Below are positions 15,535 to 24,143 of a stretch of 64,000 nt of DNA, in pieces. Numbering within the stretch: the first letter of the stretch is position 1; every line of letters starts with the position of its first letter. The notes below the pieces were generated by a model that saw nothing but the letters and a program-made list of their open reading frames with translations, made no database searches and was not told where the DNA came from. The position numbers and the translations under genes are program-made. Origin of the DNA: Thermocaproicibacter sp036844765. GTDB taxonomy: Bacteria; Bacillota; Clostridia; Oscillospirales; Acutalibacteraceae. The stretch lies in the NCBI GenBank assembly GCA_036844765.1, contig DAIUFE010000002.1, forward strand, positions 1 through 64,000. Reading direction: 5' to 3'.

Positions 15535-16887
15535 ATGGAGCATGCCGATCGGGCCGCAGGCCTTCGGGAAATGCGCGGCGCCGCCGAAAACACCGCGGGA
15601 TACCGCCGCATCGTTTCCCTGTTCGATAAGGGGAGTTTCAACGAGATCGACGCCTACGCGAGGTCGGGGGACGGCCCCGCGGAGGCGGTGGCCGGCTGCG
15701 GCACCGTGAACGGATGCCCGGCCTGCGCGTTTTCGCAGAATCCGGACGTGTCGCGCGGCGCGATGTCAAAGGCGCAGGCCTCCAAGATCAAAAAGACCTG
15801 CCAGCTTGCGCTGAAGGCGGGCGTTCCCCTTGTGGGAATCTACGATTCCGTCGGCGGCCGCCTGGACGAGGGCGCGGATATGCTCGCCGCGTGCGGGGAG
15901 ATCCTGCTCGCCGCGAACAGCCTTTCGGGCGTGGTGCCGCAGATCGCGCTGGTGCTCGGCCCGTGCGTGGGCACCGCCGCCATGGTCGCGGCGGGGGCCG
16001 ACCTCGTCGTGATGTCCGACAAGGGCGAGCTGACCGTCTCGACGCGGGGCGGCGACGGCTCGCCGGCCGAGGCCGAAAAGCTCGGCGTCTGCCAGATCGC
16101 CGCCGAAAGCGAGGACGCGGCCCTGCGCGCCGTGCGGGGACTGCTCTCGGCGCTGCCCTCCAACAACGTCGCGGGCGCCCCGCTGTTCGACGCGGCCCCG
16201 CCCAAAAAACAGACGGCGCCGGGCACCCCGATGCGCGAGATCGTCGCCTCCGTCTGCGACGGCGGGGAGTTCCTCGAGCTGGGTGCGAAGTTCGGCGGGA
16301 GCGCCGTGACGGGTTTCGCTCACATCGGCGGCACCGCGGCGGGCGTCTGCGCGCTGACGGGCGTGCTCGGCCCGGACGCCTGCTCCAAGGCGGCGCGCTT
16401 CGTGCGCTTCTGCGACGCCTTCTCGCTGCCGGTTGTGACGTTTGTGGACGCGGAGCGGTTCGAGACGCTGCGCGAGGCCTCGAAGCTCTCCGGCGCCTAT
16501 TCCGAGGCGACCACGGCGAAGATCGCGGCGGTGACCGGCTCGGCGTACGGACCGGTCTACATAGCGGCCGTGGGGCGCGGGGCGAACGCGGATTATTCCT
16601 TCGCCTGGCCGGACGCGGTGGTCTCCGCCGTCGCGCCGGAAACGGGGGCGGTCCTTCTCTGGAACGACCGACTCAAGGGCTCTTCCGACCCGGTCGCAGA
16701 CCGGAAAAAGCTGATCGAGGAATACAGGGCCACCCGCGCGGGCGCGGCGGAAGCCGCCGCCGGCGGCCTGATCGAAGACCTTGTCGAGCCTTCCGAAACG
16801 CGGGGGAAGCTCCTCGCGTGCCTGGAGATGCTCTCCGGCAAGCGGGTCGCGACGCTCCCGAAGAAGCACGCGGATATCCAGCTCTGA
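15535..16887 (+). CDS. acyl-CoA carboxyltransferase subunit (MmdA/12S type)
   Basis: A 450-residue protein with the two-domain crotonase-like fold of acyl-CoA carboxyltransferases. The N-domain has GVPLVGIYDSVGGRLDEG and the glycine-rich CVGTAAMVAAGADLVVM; the C-domain has LPVVTFVDAERF and AYGPVYIAAVGRGANADY. It should exchange a carboxyl group between biotin and an acyl-CoA such as propionyl- or acetyl-CoA. It is 50-70 residues shorter than MmdA or transcarboxylase 12S, mainly at the N-terminus. It heads an operon with a biotin carrier and an OadA-type subunit. The ATG at 15535 has CGGAGG 7 bp upstream; the ATG at 15529 is too close. Confidence 0.85.
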   Translation: MEHADRAAGLREMRGAAENTAGYRRIVSLFDKGSFNEIDAYARSGDGPAEAVAGCGTVNGCPACAFSQNPDVSRGAMSKAQASKIKKTCQLALKAGVPLVGIYDSVGGRLDEGADMLAACGEILLAANSLSGVVPQIALVLGPCVGTAAMVAAGADLVVMSDKGELTVSTRGGDGSPAEAEKLGVCQIAAESEDAALRAVRGLLSALPSNNVAGAPLFDAAPPKKQTAPGTPMREIVASVCDGGEFLELGAKFGGSAVTGFAHIGGTAAGVCALTGVLGPDACSKAARFVRFCDAFSLPVVTFVDAERFETLREASKLSGAYSEATTAKIAAVTGSAYGPVYIAAVGRGANADYSFAWPDAVVSAVAPETGAVLLWNDRLKGSSDPVADRKKLIEEYRATRAGAAEAAAGGLIEDLVEPSETRGKLLACLEMLSGKRVATLPKKHADIQL

Positions 16888-16939
16888 CGGGCCGGCGCGC
16901 GGAGACGGCGGGATTGAATTGCACAGGGGGATTCATGAT

Positions 16940-17314
16940 ATGAAAAACTTGAAGGTCACGGTCAACGGAACGGTTTACGATGTCCAGGTCGAAGAGGCGG
17001 AGGCGCCCGCTCAGGCGCCCGCAGCGCCGAAAGCGGCGCCCGCCCCCGCCCCGGCTGCGAAGCCGCTGGAGCCGAAAAAGAACGCCGCGGCCCCGGCGGG
17101 CAGCGAGAAGATCACCGCCCCGATGCCGGGGACGATCGTCAAGGTGCCCGTCGCGGCGGGGCAGAAAGTCAAAAAAGGCGACGTGCTGGTCGTCCTCGAA
17201 GCGATGAAGATGGAGAACGAGATCATGGCGCCGCACGACGCGAAGGTCGCCGCGGTGCTGGTCGCCAAGGGGGACAGCGTGGAGACCGGCGCCGCCCTGG
17301 TCGCCCTGCAGTAA
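16940..17314 (+). CDS. biotin carboxyl carrier protein
   Basis: A 124-residue carrier: an N-terminal beta strand (MKNLKVTVNGTVYDVQVEEA), an alanine/proline-rich flexible linker (about 20-55) and a C-terminal biotinyl domain with the attachment site EAMKMENE, whose second lysine is biotinylated. The layout equals transcarboxylase 1.3S and the MmdC/GcdC carriers. AGGGGG precedes the ATG. It lies between the two carboxyl-transferring enzymes and should shuttle carboxybiotin between them. Confidence 0.93.
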   Translation: MKNLKVTVNGTVYDVQVEEAEAPAQAPAAPKAAPAPAPAAKPLEPKKNAAAPAGSEKITAPMPGTIVKVPVAAGQKVKKGDVLVVLEAMKMENEIMAPHDAKVAAVLVAKGDSVETGAALVALQ

Positions 17315-17330
17315 AGGGGGAGGGTCTGAA

Positions 17331-18731
17331 TTGGGAAAAAAGATCGGAATCACGGAAGTCGTGCTGCGCGACGCACACCAGTCCCTGATGGCGACGCGCA
17401 TGCCGCTTTCCGATATGCTGCCCGTCCTCGGCAAGCTGGATCGGGTCGGGTTCCATTCGCTGGAGTGCTGGGGCGGCGCCACGTTCGACGCCTGCCTGCG
17501 GTTCCTTGACGAGGACCCGTGGGAGCGGCTGCGCGTGATCCGCAAAAACTGCCCCAACACCAAGCTGCAGATGCTGTTCCGCGGGCAGAACATGCTGGGC
17601 TACCGCCATTACGCGGACGATATGGTGGAGTATTTCGTCCAGCGTTCCGTCGCGAACGGCATCGACGTCATCCGCATTTTCGACGCGCTGAACGACATCA
17701 AGAACCTGCGGGTGGCCATCAACGCCGCCAAAAAGGAAAAGGCCCACGTACAGGTGGCCATTTCCTACACGACCGGGCCCGTTTTCACCGACGAATATTT
17801 CGTGAAGTACGCCAAGCAGATCGAAGAGGCCGGCGCGGACTCCATCTGCATCAAGGATATGGCCGCGCTGCTGACTCCGTACCGCGCCTACGATCTGGTC
17901 AAGGCGATCAAGGGCGCGGTGGACCTTCCGGTGCAGCTGCATACCCACTACACGTCCGGCCTCGCCTCCATGTGCGAGCTCAAGGCCGTGGAGGCCGGCG
18001 CCGACTGGCTGGATACAGCCATGTCCCCGCTGGCGCTGGGGACTTCCCATGCGCCGACCGAATCGATGGTCGCGGCCCTGAAGGGCACTCCGTACGACAC
18101 GGGTCTCGACCTCGGCCTGCTCAACGAGATCCGCGATTATTTCATGAAACTGCGCAAAAAGTACATCGCGAGCGGCCTGCTGGACCCGCAAATGCTGGCG
18201 ACGAACACCCGGGCGCTGCTGTATCAGGTGCCGGGCGGCATGCTCTCGAATCTGCTGTCGCAGCTCAAGCAGGCCGGCAAGGCGGATAAAATGGAGGAAG
18301 TCCTGCAGGAGGTCCCGCGCGTCCGCAAAGATGCCGGGTATCCTCCGCTGGTCACCCCGACCTCGCAGATCGTCGGCACGCAGGCCGTGCTCAACGTGAT
18401 CACCGGCGAGCGGTACAAGATGTGCACGAACGAGTTCAAGGACCTCGTCGCCGGGATGTACGGGACGACGCCCGTGCCGATCGATGACGCTTTCGCCCAA
18501 AAGATCATCGGGAACCGGAAGCGGATCACCTGCCGCCCGGCCGACCTTCTGAAGCCGGAGCTGGAGCAAATGCGGAAGGAATGCGCCCAATGGACCGAGC
18601 AGGAGGAGGATGTGCTCTCCTATGCCCAGTTCCCGAAGGTGGCCACCGATTTCTTCAAGAGGCGCGCCGCGAAAAAGTACGGCATCGACGCGAAGCATGC
18701 CGACGCGCAGCGAATGCTGCACCCGGTCTGA
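17331..18731 (+). CDS. oadA: oxaloacetate decarboxylase alpha / transcarboxylase 5S type subunit
   Basis: A 466-residue TIM-barrel carboxyltransferase of the HMGL-like/PycB family. The start region VVLRDAHQSLMATRMP holds the metal-binding aspartate, CIKDMAALLTP the active-site lysine, and QLHTHYTSGLASM the metal-binding histidines. It should move the carboxyl of oxaloacetate to biotin, releasing pyruvate. It stops before any biotin domain, which is supplied by the preceding gene. The TTG start follows GGGGGAGGG. No OadB or OadG membrane subunit gene is adjacent, which favours a soluble transcarboxylase or pairing with membrane subunits encoded elsewhere. Confidence 0.93.
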   Translation: MGKKIGITEVVLRDAHQSLMATRMPLSDMLPVLGKLDRVGFHSLECWGGATFDACLRFLDEDPWERLRVIRKNCPNTKLQMLFRGQNMLGYRHYADDMVEYFVQRSVANGIDVIRIFDALNDIKNLRVAINAAKKEKAHVQVAISYTTGPVFTDEYFVKYAKQIEEAGADSICIKDMAALLTPYRAYDLVKAIKGAVDLPVQLHTHYTSGLASMCELKAVEAGADWLDTAMSPLALGTSHAPTESMVAALKGTPYDTGLDLGLLNEIRDYFMKLRKKYIASGLLDPQMLATNTRALLYQVPGGMLSNLLSQLKQAGKADKMEEVLQEVPRVRKDAGYPPLVTPTSQIVGTQAVLNVITGERYKMCTNEFKDLVAGMYGTTPVPIDDAFAQKIIGNRKRITCRPADLLKPELEQMRKECAQWTEQEEDVLSYAQFPKVATDFFKRRAAKKYGIDAKHADAQRMLHPV

Positions 18732-18749
18732 AATCAAACAGACGCCGCG

Positions 18750-18786
18750 AAAAGGATTCAGCTCCCGGCGGGGGGCTGAATCCTTT
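18750..18786 (+). terminator. hairpin after the carboxyltransferase operon
   Basis: Perfect 12-bp stem AAAGGATTCAGC/GCTGAATCCTTT with an 11-base GC-rich loop, 18 bp after the oadA stop. Only three T end the stem, so termination strength is uncertain. Confidence 0.55.
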
Positions 18787-18810
18787 CTGCCGGCGTCGGT
18801 TTCATCCGGT

Positions 18811-19556
18811 GATCGGAAGGCCGGGCCTGTTTTCCCCGCCGGAGGCGGGGAAAACAACAAGAAACCTTTCCCGCACCGGCTGGGGGCGCAAAGGGCTGAC
18901 AACGGTGATCGGAAGGCCGGGCCTGTTTTCCCCGCCGGAGGCGGGGAAAACAACAAAAAACTTTTTCGAACCGGCCGGAGGCGTAAAAGGCTGACAACGG
19001 CGATCGGAAGGCCGGGCCTGTTTTCCCCGCCGGAGGCGGGGAAAACAACAAGAAACCTTTCCCGCACCGGCCGGGGGCGTAAAGGGCTGACAACGGCGAT
19101 CGGAAGGCCGGGCCTGTTTTCCCCGCCGGAGGCGGGGAAAACAACAAGAAACCTTTCCCGCANNNNNNNNNNNNNNNNNNNNNNNNNNNNNNNNNNNNNN
19201 NNNNNNNNNNNNNNNNNNNNNNNNNNNNNNNNNNNNNNNNNNNNNNNNNNNNNNNNNNNNNNCCGATGATCGAAAAACCGGGCCTGTTTTCCCCGCCGGA
19301 GGCGGGGAAAACAACAAGAAACCTTTCCCGCACCGGCTGGGGGCGCAAAGGGCTGACAACGGTGATCGGAAGGCCGGGCCTGTTTTCCCCGCCGGAGGCG
19401 GGGAAAACAACAAAAAACTTTTTCGAACCGGCCGGAGGCGTAAAAGGCTGACAACCGATGATCGAAAAACCGGGCCTGTTTTCCCCGCCGGAGGCGGGGA
19501 AAACAACAAAAAAGCTTCCGCGGGTCGGCTGAAGCCGCGAAAGGTTGACAACCGGC
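18811..19556. repeat. tandem array of about 96-bp hairpin units
   Basis: Seven copies are visible, starting at 18811, 18907, 19002, 19098 (cut by the gap), 19268, 19364 and 19460; spacings are 95-97 bp. Each unit starts GATCGGAAGGCCGGGCCTG or GATCGAAAAACCGGGCCTG, then has a perfect palindrome TTTTCCCCGCC-GGA-GGCGGGGAAAA, then a variable half that can form a second weak stem (CCTTT/AAAGG or CTTTT/AAAAG), and ends near GGCTGACAACGG. Two variant types occur, and the pair 18811-19001 is repeated almost exactly at 19268-19459. The last copy diverges after its hairpin. No protein evidence: the frames stay open only because most units are a multiple of three. With its edges this fills the 914-bp stretch between oadA and yicC. 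Confidence 0.95.
19163..19262. other. assembly gap (100 N) inside the repeat array
   Basis: Exactly 100 undetermined bases, a usual placeholder for a gap of unknown size, between copies of the 96-bp repeat. The true copy number is therefore unknown. Confidence 0.99.
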
Positions 19557-19574
19557 GATCAAAGCTGATATGAT
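19545..19574 (+). promoter_or_regulatory. sigma-A promoter of the yicC operon
   Basis: TTGACA (19545-19550) and TATGAT (19569-19574) with 18-bp spacing. The -35 box lies in the last, divergent repeat copy, where the usual CTGACA of the unit has become TTGACA. Confidence 0.75.
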
Positions 19575-19645
19575 AATATAATACGGAAGACTGCCATGCG
19601 AAAATCCGCAGGCAGAGCTTCTTCAGGAATTTGGGATGATGGTGT

Positions 19646-20524
19646 TTGATCAGAAGCATGACAGGCTTCGGAAGAGCTGAGAAAACCGTCGGCGGCCGAG
19701 ACGTTCTCGTGGAAATCAAGTCCGTCAACCACCGCTTTTTCGATTTCAACGCCCGCATTTCGCACGGATACGAGTTTCTGGAAGAAAAGCTGAAGGCCGG
19801 CGTGCGGGAGCGCGTTGCCCGCGGCAAGGTCGACGTGGTCGTGACGCTCGGCGCGCCGGAAGGCGCAAAGACGGAAGTGAGGATCGACCGCGCGCTGGCG
19901 GCGGGGTATCTTTCCGCTTTCCGGGAGCTGCAGCGGCAGTACGGACTGGAGGGCGGCGTGACGGTTGAAATGCTGGCGGGCTGCCCCGACGTCCTCATGG
20001 TGCGCAGGGCGCCGGAGGACGAGGAGACGGTGTGGGCCGGCGTTTCGCAGGTGCTGGAGGAGGCCATGGCCCCGTTCCTCGCCATGCGCGGGGCGGAGGG
20101 CGCCCGCCTCGCGGAGGACCTTTCCGCGCGCGCCGGAACCGTTCTGGAGCTTGTGGAGCGGATCGAGGAGCGTTCTCCCCAGACGGTGGAGGAATACCGT
20201 CGGAAGCTGGAAGAACGGCTCGCCGAGCTCCTGAAGGACGCGGAGGTGGACGAGCAGCGGGTCCTGACGGAAGCCGCTGTCTTCGCCGAGCGGGTCTCGG
20301 TGACCGAAGAGACCGTCCGGCTGCGCAGCCACGTGGCGCAGTTCCGCGATCTGCTGGAAAAAGGAGGGCCCGTGGGCCGCAGGCTTGATTTTCTGGTGCA
20401 GGAGATGAACCGCGAGGCCAATACGATCGGCTCCAAATGCGCGGACGCGCCGATCGCGCACCGGGTCGTGGATTTGAAGTCCGAGATTGAGAAGATCCGG
20501 GAGCAGATTCAGAATATCGAATAG
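19646..20524 (+). CDS. yicC: YicC/YloC family endoribonuclease
   Basis: A 292-residue YicC-family protein with the signature start MIRSMTGFGRAEK and the conserved C-terminal stretch DFLVQEMNREANTIGSK. E. coli YicC is an endoribonuclease that promotes small-RNA decay. The TTG start is chosen because the family begins at MIxSMTG; no strong ribosome binding site is visible before it. It heads the yicC-remA-gmk-rpoZ-priA run, the same order as yloC-ylzA-gmk-rpoZ-priA in B. subtilis. Confidence 0.93.
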   Translation: MIRSMTGFGRAEKTVGGRDVLVEIKSVNHRFFDFNARISHGYEFLEEKLKAGVRERVARGKVDVVVTLGAPEGAKTEVRIDRALAAGYLSAFRELQRQYGLEGGVTVEMLAGCPDVLMVRRAPEDEETVWAGVSQVLEEAMAPFLAMRGAEGARLAEDLSARAGTVLELVERIEERSPQTVEEYRRKLEERLAELLKDAEVDEQRVLTEAAVFAERVSVTEETVRLRSHVAQFRDLLEKGGPVGRRLDFLVQEMNREANTIGSKCADAPIAHRVVDLKSEIEKIREQIQNIE

Positions 20525-20553
20525 CAAATTCGGACCGAAAAAGGAGAATTCTT

Positions 20554-20835
20554 ATGAAACTGATCAACATCGGCTTCGGCAACATGGTCTCCGCAAGCAG
20601 GCTGGTGGCGATCGTCAGCCCGGAGTCGGCGCCGATCAAGCGCATCATCCAGGACGCCAAAGAGCGCGGCACGCTGATCGACGCGACTTACGGCCGCCGG
20701 ACGCGGGCCGTGATCATCACCGACAGCGACCACGTGATCCTTTCCGCGGTGCAGCCGGAGACGGTCGCCAACCGCCTGAACGACGACGGGCACGGCGGCC
20801 TTGAAGAGGAGGGCCTGGAGGACGATGAAGAATAA
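20554..20835 (+). CDS. remA: extracellular matrix regulator RemA (DUF370)
   Basis: A 93-residue RemA-family DNA-binding protein (MKLINIGFGNMVSASRLVAI; GTLIDATYGRRTRAVIITDS). In B. subtilis RemA activates matrix operons and the osmoprotection genes. AAGGAG precedes the ATG. The acidic tail (EEEGLEDDEE) extends beyond the usual 85-90 residues and overlaps the start of gmk. Confidence 0.93.
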   Translation: MKLINIGFGNMVSASRLVAIVSPESAPIKRIIQDAKERGTLIDATYGRRTRAVIITDSDHVILSAVQPETVANRLNDDGHGGLEEEGLEDDEE

Positions 20836-21436
20836 GGGCCTGCTCGTCGTGCTTTCCGGCCCATCGGGGGCGGGGAAGGGGACCGTTCTCAAAGCCCTTC
20901 TGGCGGGGTGCGGGCACGTGCGGCTTTCGGTTTCCGCCACCACGCGCGCGCCGCGCCCGGGGGAGACCGACGGGAAAGAATATTATTTTCTTTCACGGGA
21001 AAAATTTACGGAGCTGGCCGACGCCGGCGGGATGCTGGAAAGCGCCGAGTACTGCGGCCACCTCTACGGCACGCCCGTCGCCCCCGTGGAGAAATGGATG
21101 GAGGAGGGGCTGGACGTCGTGCTGGAGATCGAGACCCAGGGCGGCGCGCAGGTCCGGCGGAAACGGCCGGACGCCGTCGGCATCTTCATCCTGCCGCCCT
21201 CCGTCAGGGAACTGGAGCGCCGCCTGCGCGGCCGCGCCACGGAACCGGAGGAGGCCGTGCGCCGGCGCCTTTCCGCAGCCCGCACGGAGATTCGGCGGGC
21301 GCGGGAGTACGACTATGTGGTGGTGAACGACAGCGTGGCGCGGGCCGCGGACGAGATCCGCGCCATCCTGGCGGCGGAAAAAGACAGCGTGCGGAGAAAC
21401 TCAGAGCTGATTGAAAGGATCCTGAAAGATGATTAA
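20825..21436 (+). CDS. gmk: guanylate kinase
   Basis: Phosphorylates GMP to GDP. The 203-residue protein has the P-loop SGPSGAGKGTV (near 10-20), the GMP-binding TRAPRPGETDGKEYYF and the lid region RLRGRATEPEEAVRRRL. The ATG at 20825 is preceded by GGAGG and overlaps the end of remA by 11 bp; it overlaps rpoZ by 8 bp. Confidence 0.97.
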   Translation: MKNKGLLVVLSGPSGAGKGTVLKALLAGCGHVRLSVSATTRAPRPGETDGKEYYFLSREKFTELADAGGMLESAEYCGHLYGTPVAPVEKWMEEGLDVVLEIETQGGAQVRRKRPDAVGIFILPPSVRELERRLRGRATEPEEAVRRRLSAARTEIRRAREYDYVVVNDSVARAADEIRAILAAEKDSVRRNSELIERILKDD

Positions 21437-21647
21437 GCCGATTGCCGATTTGATTTTAACGCCCCAGCAGAGCCGCTATTCGCTGGTAATCGCGATTTCC
21501 AAGCGCGCGCGGCAGATTGCGGAAGAAGCGGAAAAAAACCACACGATTCTTGAAGAGAAGCCGGTGGAACTGGCGGTGCGGGAGTTTGTCGACCATAAAT
21601 TCACAATGGTGGAGAAAGTCGGCGAAGGGGACCAGGAGGAAGTCTGA
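21429..21647 (+). CDS. rpoZ: RNA polymerase omega subunit
   Basis: A 72-residue omega subunit, which helps assemble RNA polymerase. The core SRYSLVIAISKRARQIAEEA and EKPVELAVREF are typical. Position between gmk and priA is the classic Firmicutes arrangement. Confidence 0.95.
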   Translation: MIKPIADLILTPQQSRYSLVIAISKRARQIAEEAEKNHTILEEKPVELAVREFVDHKFTMVEKVGEGDQEEV

Positions 21648-21664
21648 ACGGCGCGGGAGAGGCG

Positions 21665-24112
21665 ATGGGTGCGGTGACCGTTGCGGGGATCGCGGTGGAA
21701 AACGCCGCCTATCATTTCGACAAAGCGTTCGATTACCGGGTGCCGGAATCCCTGTGCGCCGCCGCCCGCGTCGGCTGCCGGGTCACCGTCCCGTTCGGCC
21801 CGTCGGACTCCAGGCGGCAGGGGGTGATCCTGGCCCTGCGGACCGTTCCGGATGCGGAAAACCTGAAAAGCGTCCTCGCCGTGCTCGACAAATCCCCGCT
21901 TCTGAACCGGGAAGCCGTGGGCCTTGCCGCCTGGATCAGCGCGCATACGTTCTGCACGCTGTTCGAGGCTGCACGGCTTTTTTTCCCCGCCGGCGTGCAA
22001 ATGAAGATGCGGGCGGAATATTTTCTCGCAAAGCCTTATTCGGAGCTGGACCTCGACGCCCTCGACGGCGACGAAAGGCGCGCCGCCGCCCTGCTCGCCC
22101 ATAAATCCCCCCTGCCGCGGGACCGCTTCCTGAACGCCTTGGGCCTTGCGGCGGACAGCACCCTGCCGGAGCGGATGAAAAAGAAGGGCCTCCTGCTCCA
22201 GAACACGCAGGCCGTCCGCAGAATCTCGGACGCCACGCAGAAAATGGTCCGCCCGGCGGGGGAAGGGGCTCCGCCGAAGCTGACGCCGAAGCAGGAAAAC
22301 ACGTTGCGGGTCCTGCGGGGCGCGGGCGGCGTTTCGCTGCGGGAGCTGTGCTATTTTGCGGGCGTCACGCCCGCCGTGGTCGGCGCGCTGGTCAAAAAAG
22401 GCCTCGCGCAATATTATGATGCAGAGGTGTACCGCAACCCCTACGGCGGGGTTCCCGCCCCGCCCGCGCAGGATTTCACGCTCTCCGCGGAACAGCAGGC
22501 CGCGTTCGACCGCATCTGCGGGCAGTACCGCTCGGGCAAAGGCGGCGTCTCGCTCCTGTTCGGCGTGACGGGCAGCGGGAAGACCTCGGTGTTCATGCGG
22601 GTGATCGACCGGGTCCGCGCGGACGGGCGCGGCGTGATCGTGATGGTGCCGGAAATCTCCCTGACCCCGCAGACCGTTGCGCTGTTCCGCGGCCGCTTCG
22701 GCTCTTGTGTGGCGGTTTTCCACAGCGGGCTGACGCCGGCCGAGCGCATGGACGAGTGGAAGCGCGTCCGGAACGGCGACGCCTCGATCGTCGTGGGGAC
22801 GCGGTCGGCGGTGTTCGCCCCCCTGAGCGACATCGGCCTCATCATCATGGACGAGGAGCAGGAGGGGACCTACAAGTCGGAGTCCTCCCCCCGCTACCAC
22901 GCGCGGGATGTGGCAAAATACCGCTGCGCGTACCACAAGGCGCTGCTGGTGCTCTCTTCGGCCACGCCGTCCGTTGAAAGCTATTACTACGCCCAGACCG
23001 GCCGCTATTCGTTCAGCGTCCTCTCCAAGCGGTACGGCCGCGCGCAGCTTCCGGAAGTCGAGATCGTGGACATGAACCGGGAGCTCGAGCGCGGGAACCG
23101 CGGCATCTTCAGCTCGCCGCTCGCGGAGGCGCTGCGGGAAAACCTGGCGCTGAAAAAGCAGTCCATCCTGCTGCTGAACCGGCGGGGGTTCAACACCTTT
23201 GTTTCGTGCGGGGCGTGCGGTCACGTGCTCACCTGCCCGAACTGCAGCATCACCCTCACTTACCACGCCGCGAACCGGCGCCTGATGTGCCACTACTGCG
23301 GATTTTCGATCCCTTTCACGACGGAATGCCCCCGCTGCCACGAGAACCGGGTGCGCTATTCCGGCTTCGGGACGCAGAGGGCCCAGCAGCAGCTTTCGGA
23401 GCTGCTGCCCGAGGCGCGCATCCTGCGGCTGGACGCCGACTCCACCATGGCGCGGTTCGCCTACGACCGGAAGCTGAAGCGGTTCGCGGAAGGCGGGTAC
23501 GACGCGATCGTCGGCACACAGATGGTCGCCAAGGGGCTGGATTTTGAAAACGTCACGCTGGTGGGCGTCCTTTCGGCGGACCAAACCCTGTACGGCGACG
23601 ATTTCCGCAGCTACGAGCGCGCGTTTGACCTGCTGACGCAGGTGGTCGGGCGCTCCGGGCGGGGCCGGTTCCGCGGCCGCGCGGTGATCCAGACCTTCAC
23701 GCCGGAGAACCCGGTCCTCCGCCTCGCCGCCGAGCAGAACTATCCCGCGTTTTACAAAAGCGAGATCGCCCTGCGGAAGAGCATGCTCTACCCGCCCTTC
23801 GCGGACCTCTGCATGATCGGGTTCGTGGGGACGGACGAAAAGAAGGTCCGCGCCGCGAGCGTCGATTTTCTGAAGATGCTGCGCGGCACGGCGGAGAGCG
23901 ACTACCCCGAGCAGCCGATGCGCGTTCTGGGGCCGTCGCCGGCGCTCGTGGCGAAGGTCAGCAACAAATACCGCTACAAGCTGATGATCAAGTGCCGCAA
24001 CAATAAGCCGGTGCGGGAGATGATCTCGCGGCTGCTGGTCCGCTTCTCTTCGGAAAAGCAGCATTCCGGCGTCTCCGCGTTCGCGGATATGAACCCCGAA
24101 AACGTCCTGTGA
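21665..24112 (+). CDS. priA: primosomal replication restart helicase PriA
   Basis: An 815-residue superfamily 2 DNA helicase that reloads the replisome at stalled forks. An N-terminal fork-binding domain (about 1-110; FDYRVPES) is followed by the helicase with GVTGSGKTSVF (near 300), MDEEQEGTYKS (DEAD-box equivalent) and, near 515-560, eight zinc-ligand cysteines (CGACGHVLTCPNC, CHYC, CPRC). GGGAGAGG lies close to the ATG. Usual family length is 730-810. Confidence 0.97.
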   Translation: MGAVTVAGIAVENAAYHFDKAFDYRVPESLCAAARVGCRVTVPFGPSDSRRQGVILALRTVPDAENLKSVLAVLDKSPLLNREAVGLAAWISAHTFCTLFEAARLFFPAGVQMKMRAEYFLAKPYSELDLDALDGDERRAAALLAHKSPLPRDRFLNALGLAADSTLPERMKKKGLLLQNTQAVRRISDATQKMVRPAGEGAPPKLTPKQENTLRVLRGAGGVSLRELCYFAGVTPAVVGALVKKGLAQYYDAEVYRNPYGGVPAPPAQDFTLSAEQQAAFDRICGQYRSGKGGVSLLFGVTGSGKTSVFMRVIDRVRADGRGVIVMVPEISLTPQTVALFRGRFGSCVAVFHSGLTPAERMDEWKRVRNGDASIVVGTRSAVFAPLSDIGLIIMDEEQEGTYKSESSPRYHARDVAKYRCAYHKALLVLSSATPSVESYYYAQTGRYSFSVLSKRYGRAQLPEVEIVDMNRELERGNRGIFSSPLAEALRENLALKKQSILLLNRRGFNTFVSCGACGHVLTCPNCSITLTYHAANRRLMCHYCGFSIPFTTECPRCHENRVRYSGFGTQRAQQQLSELLPEARILRLDADSTMARFAYDRKLKRFAEGGYDAIVGTQMVAKGLDFENVTLVGVLSADQTLYGDDFRSYERAFDLLTQVVGRSGRGRFRGRAVIQTFTPENPVLRLAAEQNYPAFYKSEIALRKSMLYPPFADLCMIGFVGTDEKKVRAASVDFLKMLRGTAESDYPEQPMRVLGPSPALVAKVSNKYRYKLMIKCRNNKPVREMISRLLVRFSSEKQHSGVSAFADMNPENVL

Positions 24113-24143
24113 CGACGATCTGTCAGGAATTGGAGGAATCAAA

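Noticed and set aside
18811..19556. CRISPR array
   Set aside because: Units are contiguous and nearly identical along their whole 96 bp; there are no unique spacers and no cas genes.
17223..20436. Repeat proteins translated through the 96-bp array on either strand
   Set aside because: Frames stay open because most units are a multiple of three; one unit is 95 bp and breaks the frame, there are no start sites, and the palindromes explain the conservation.
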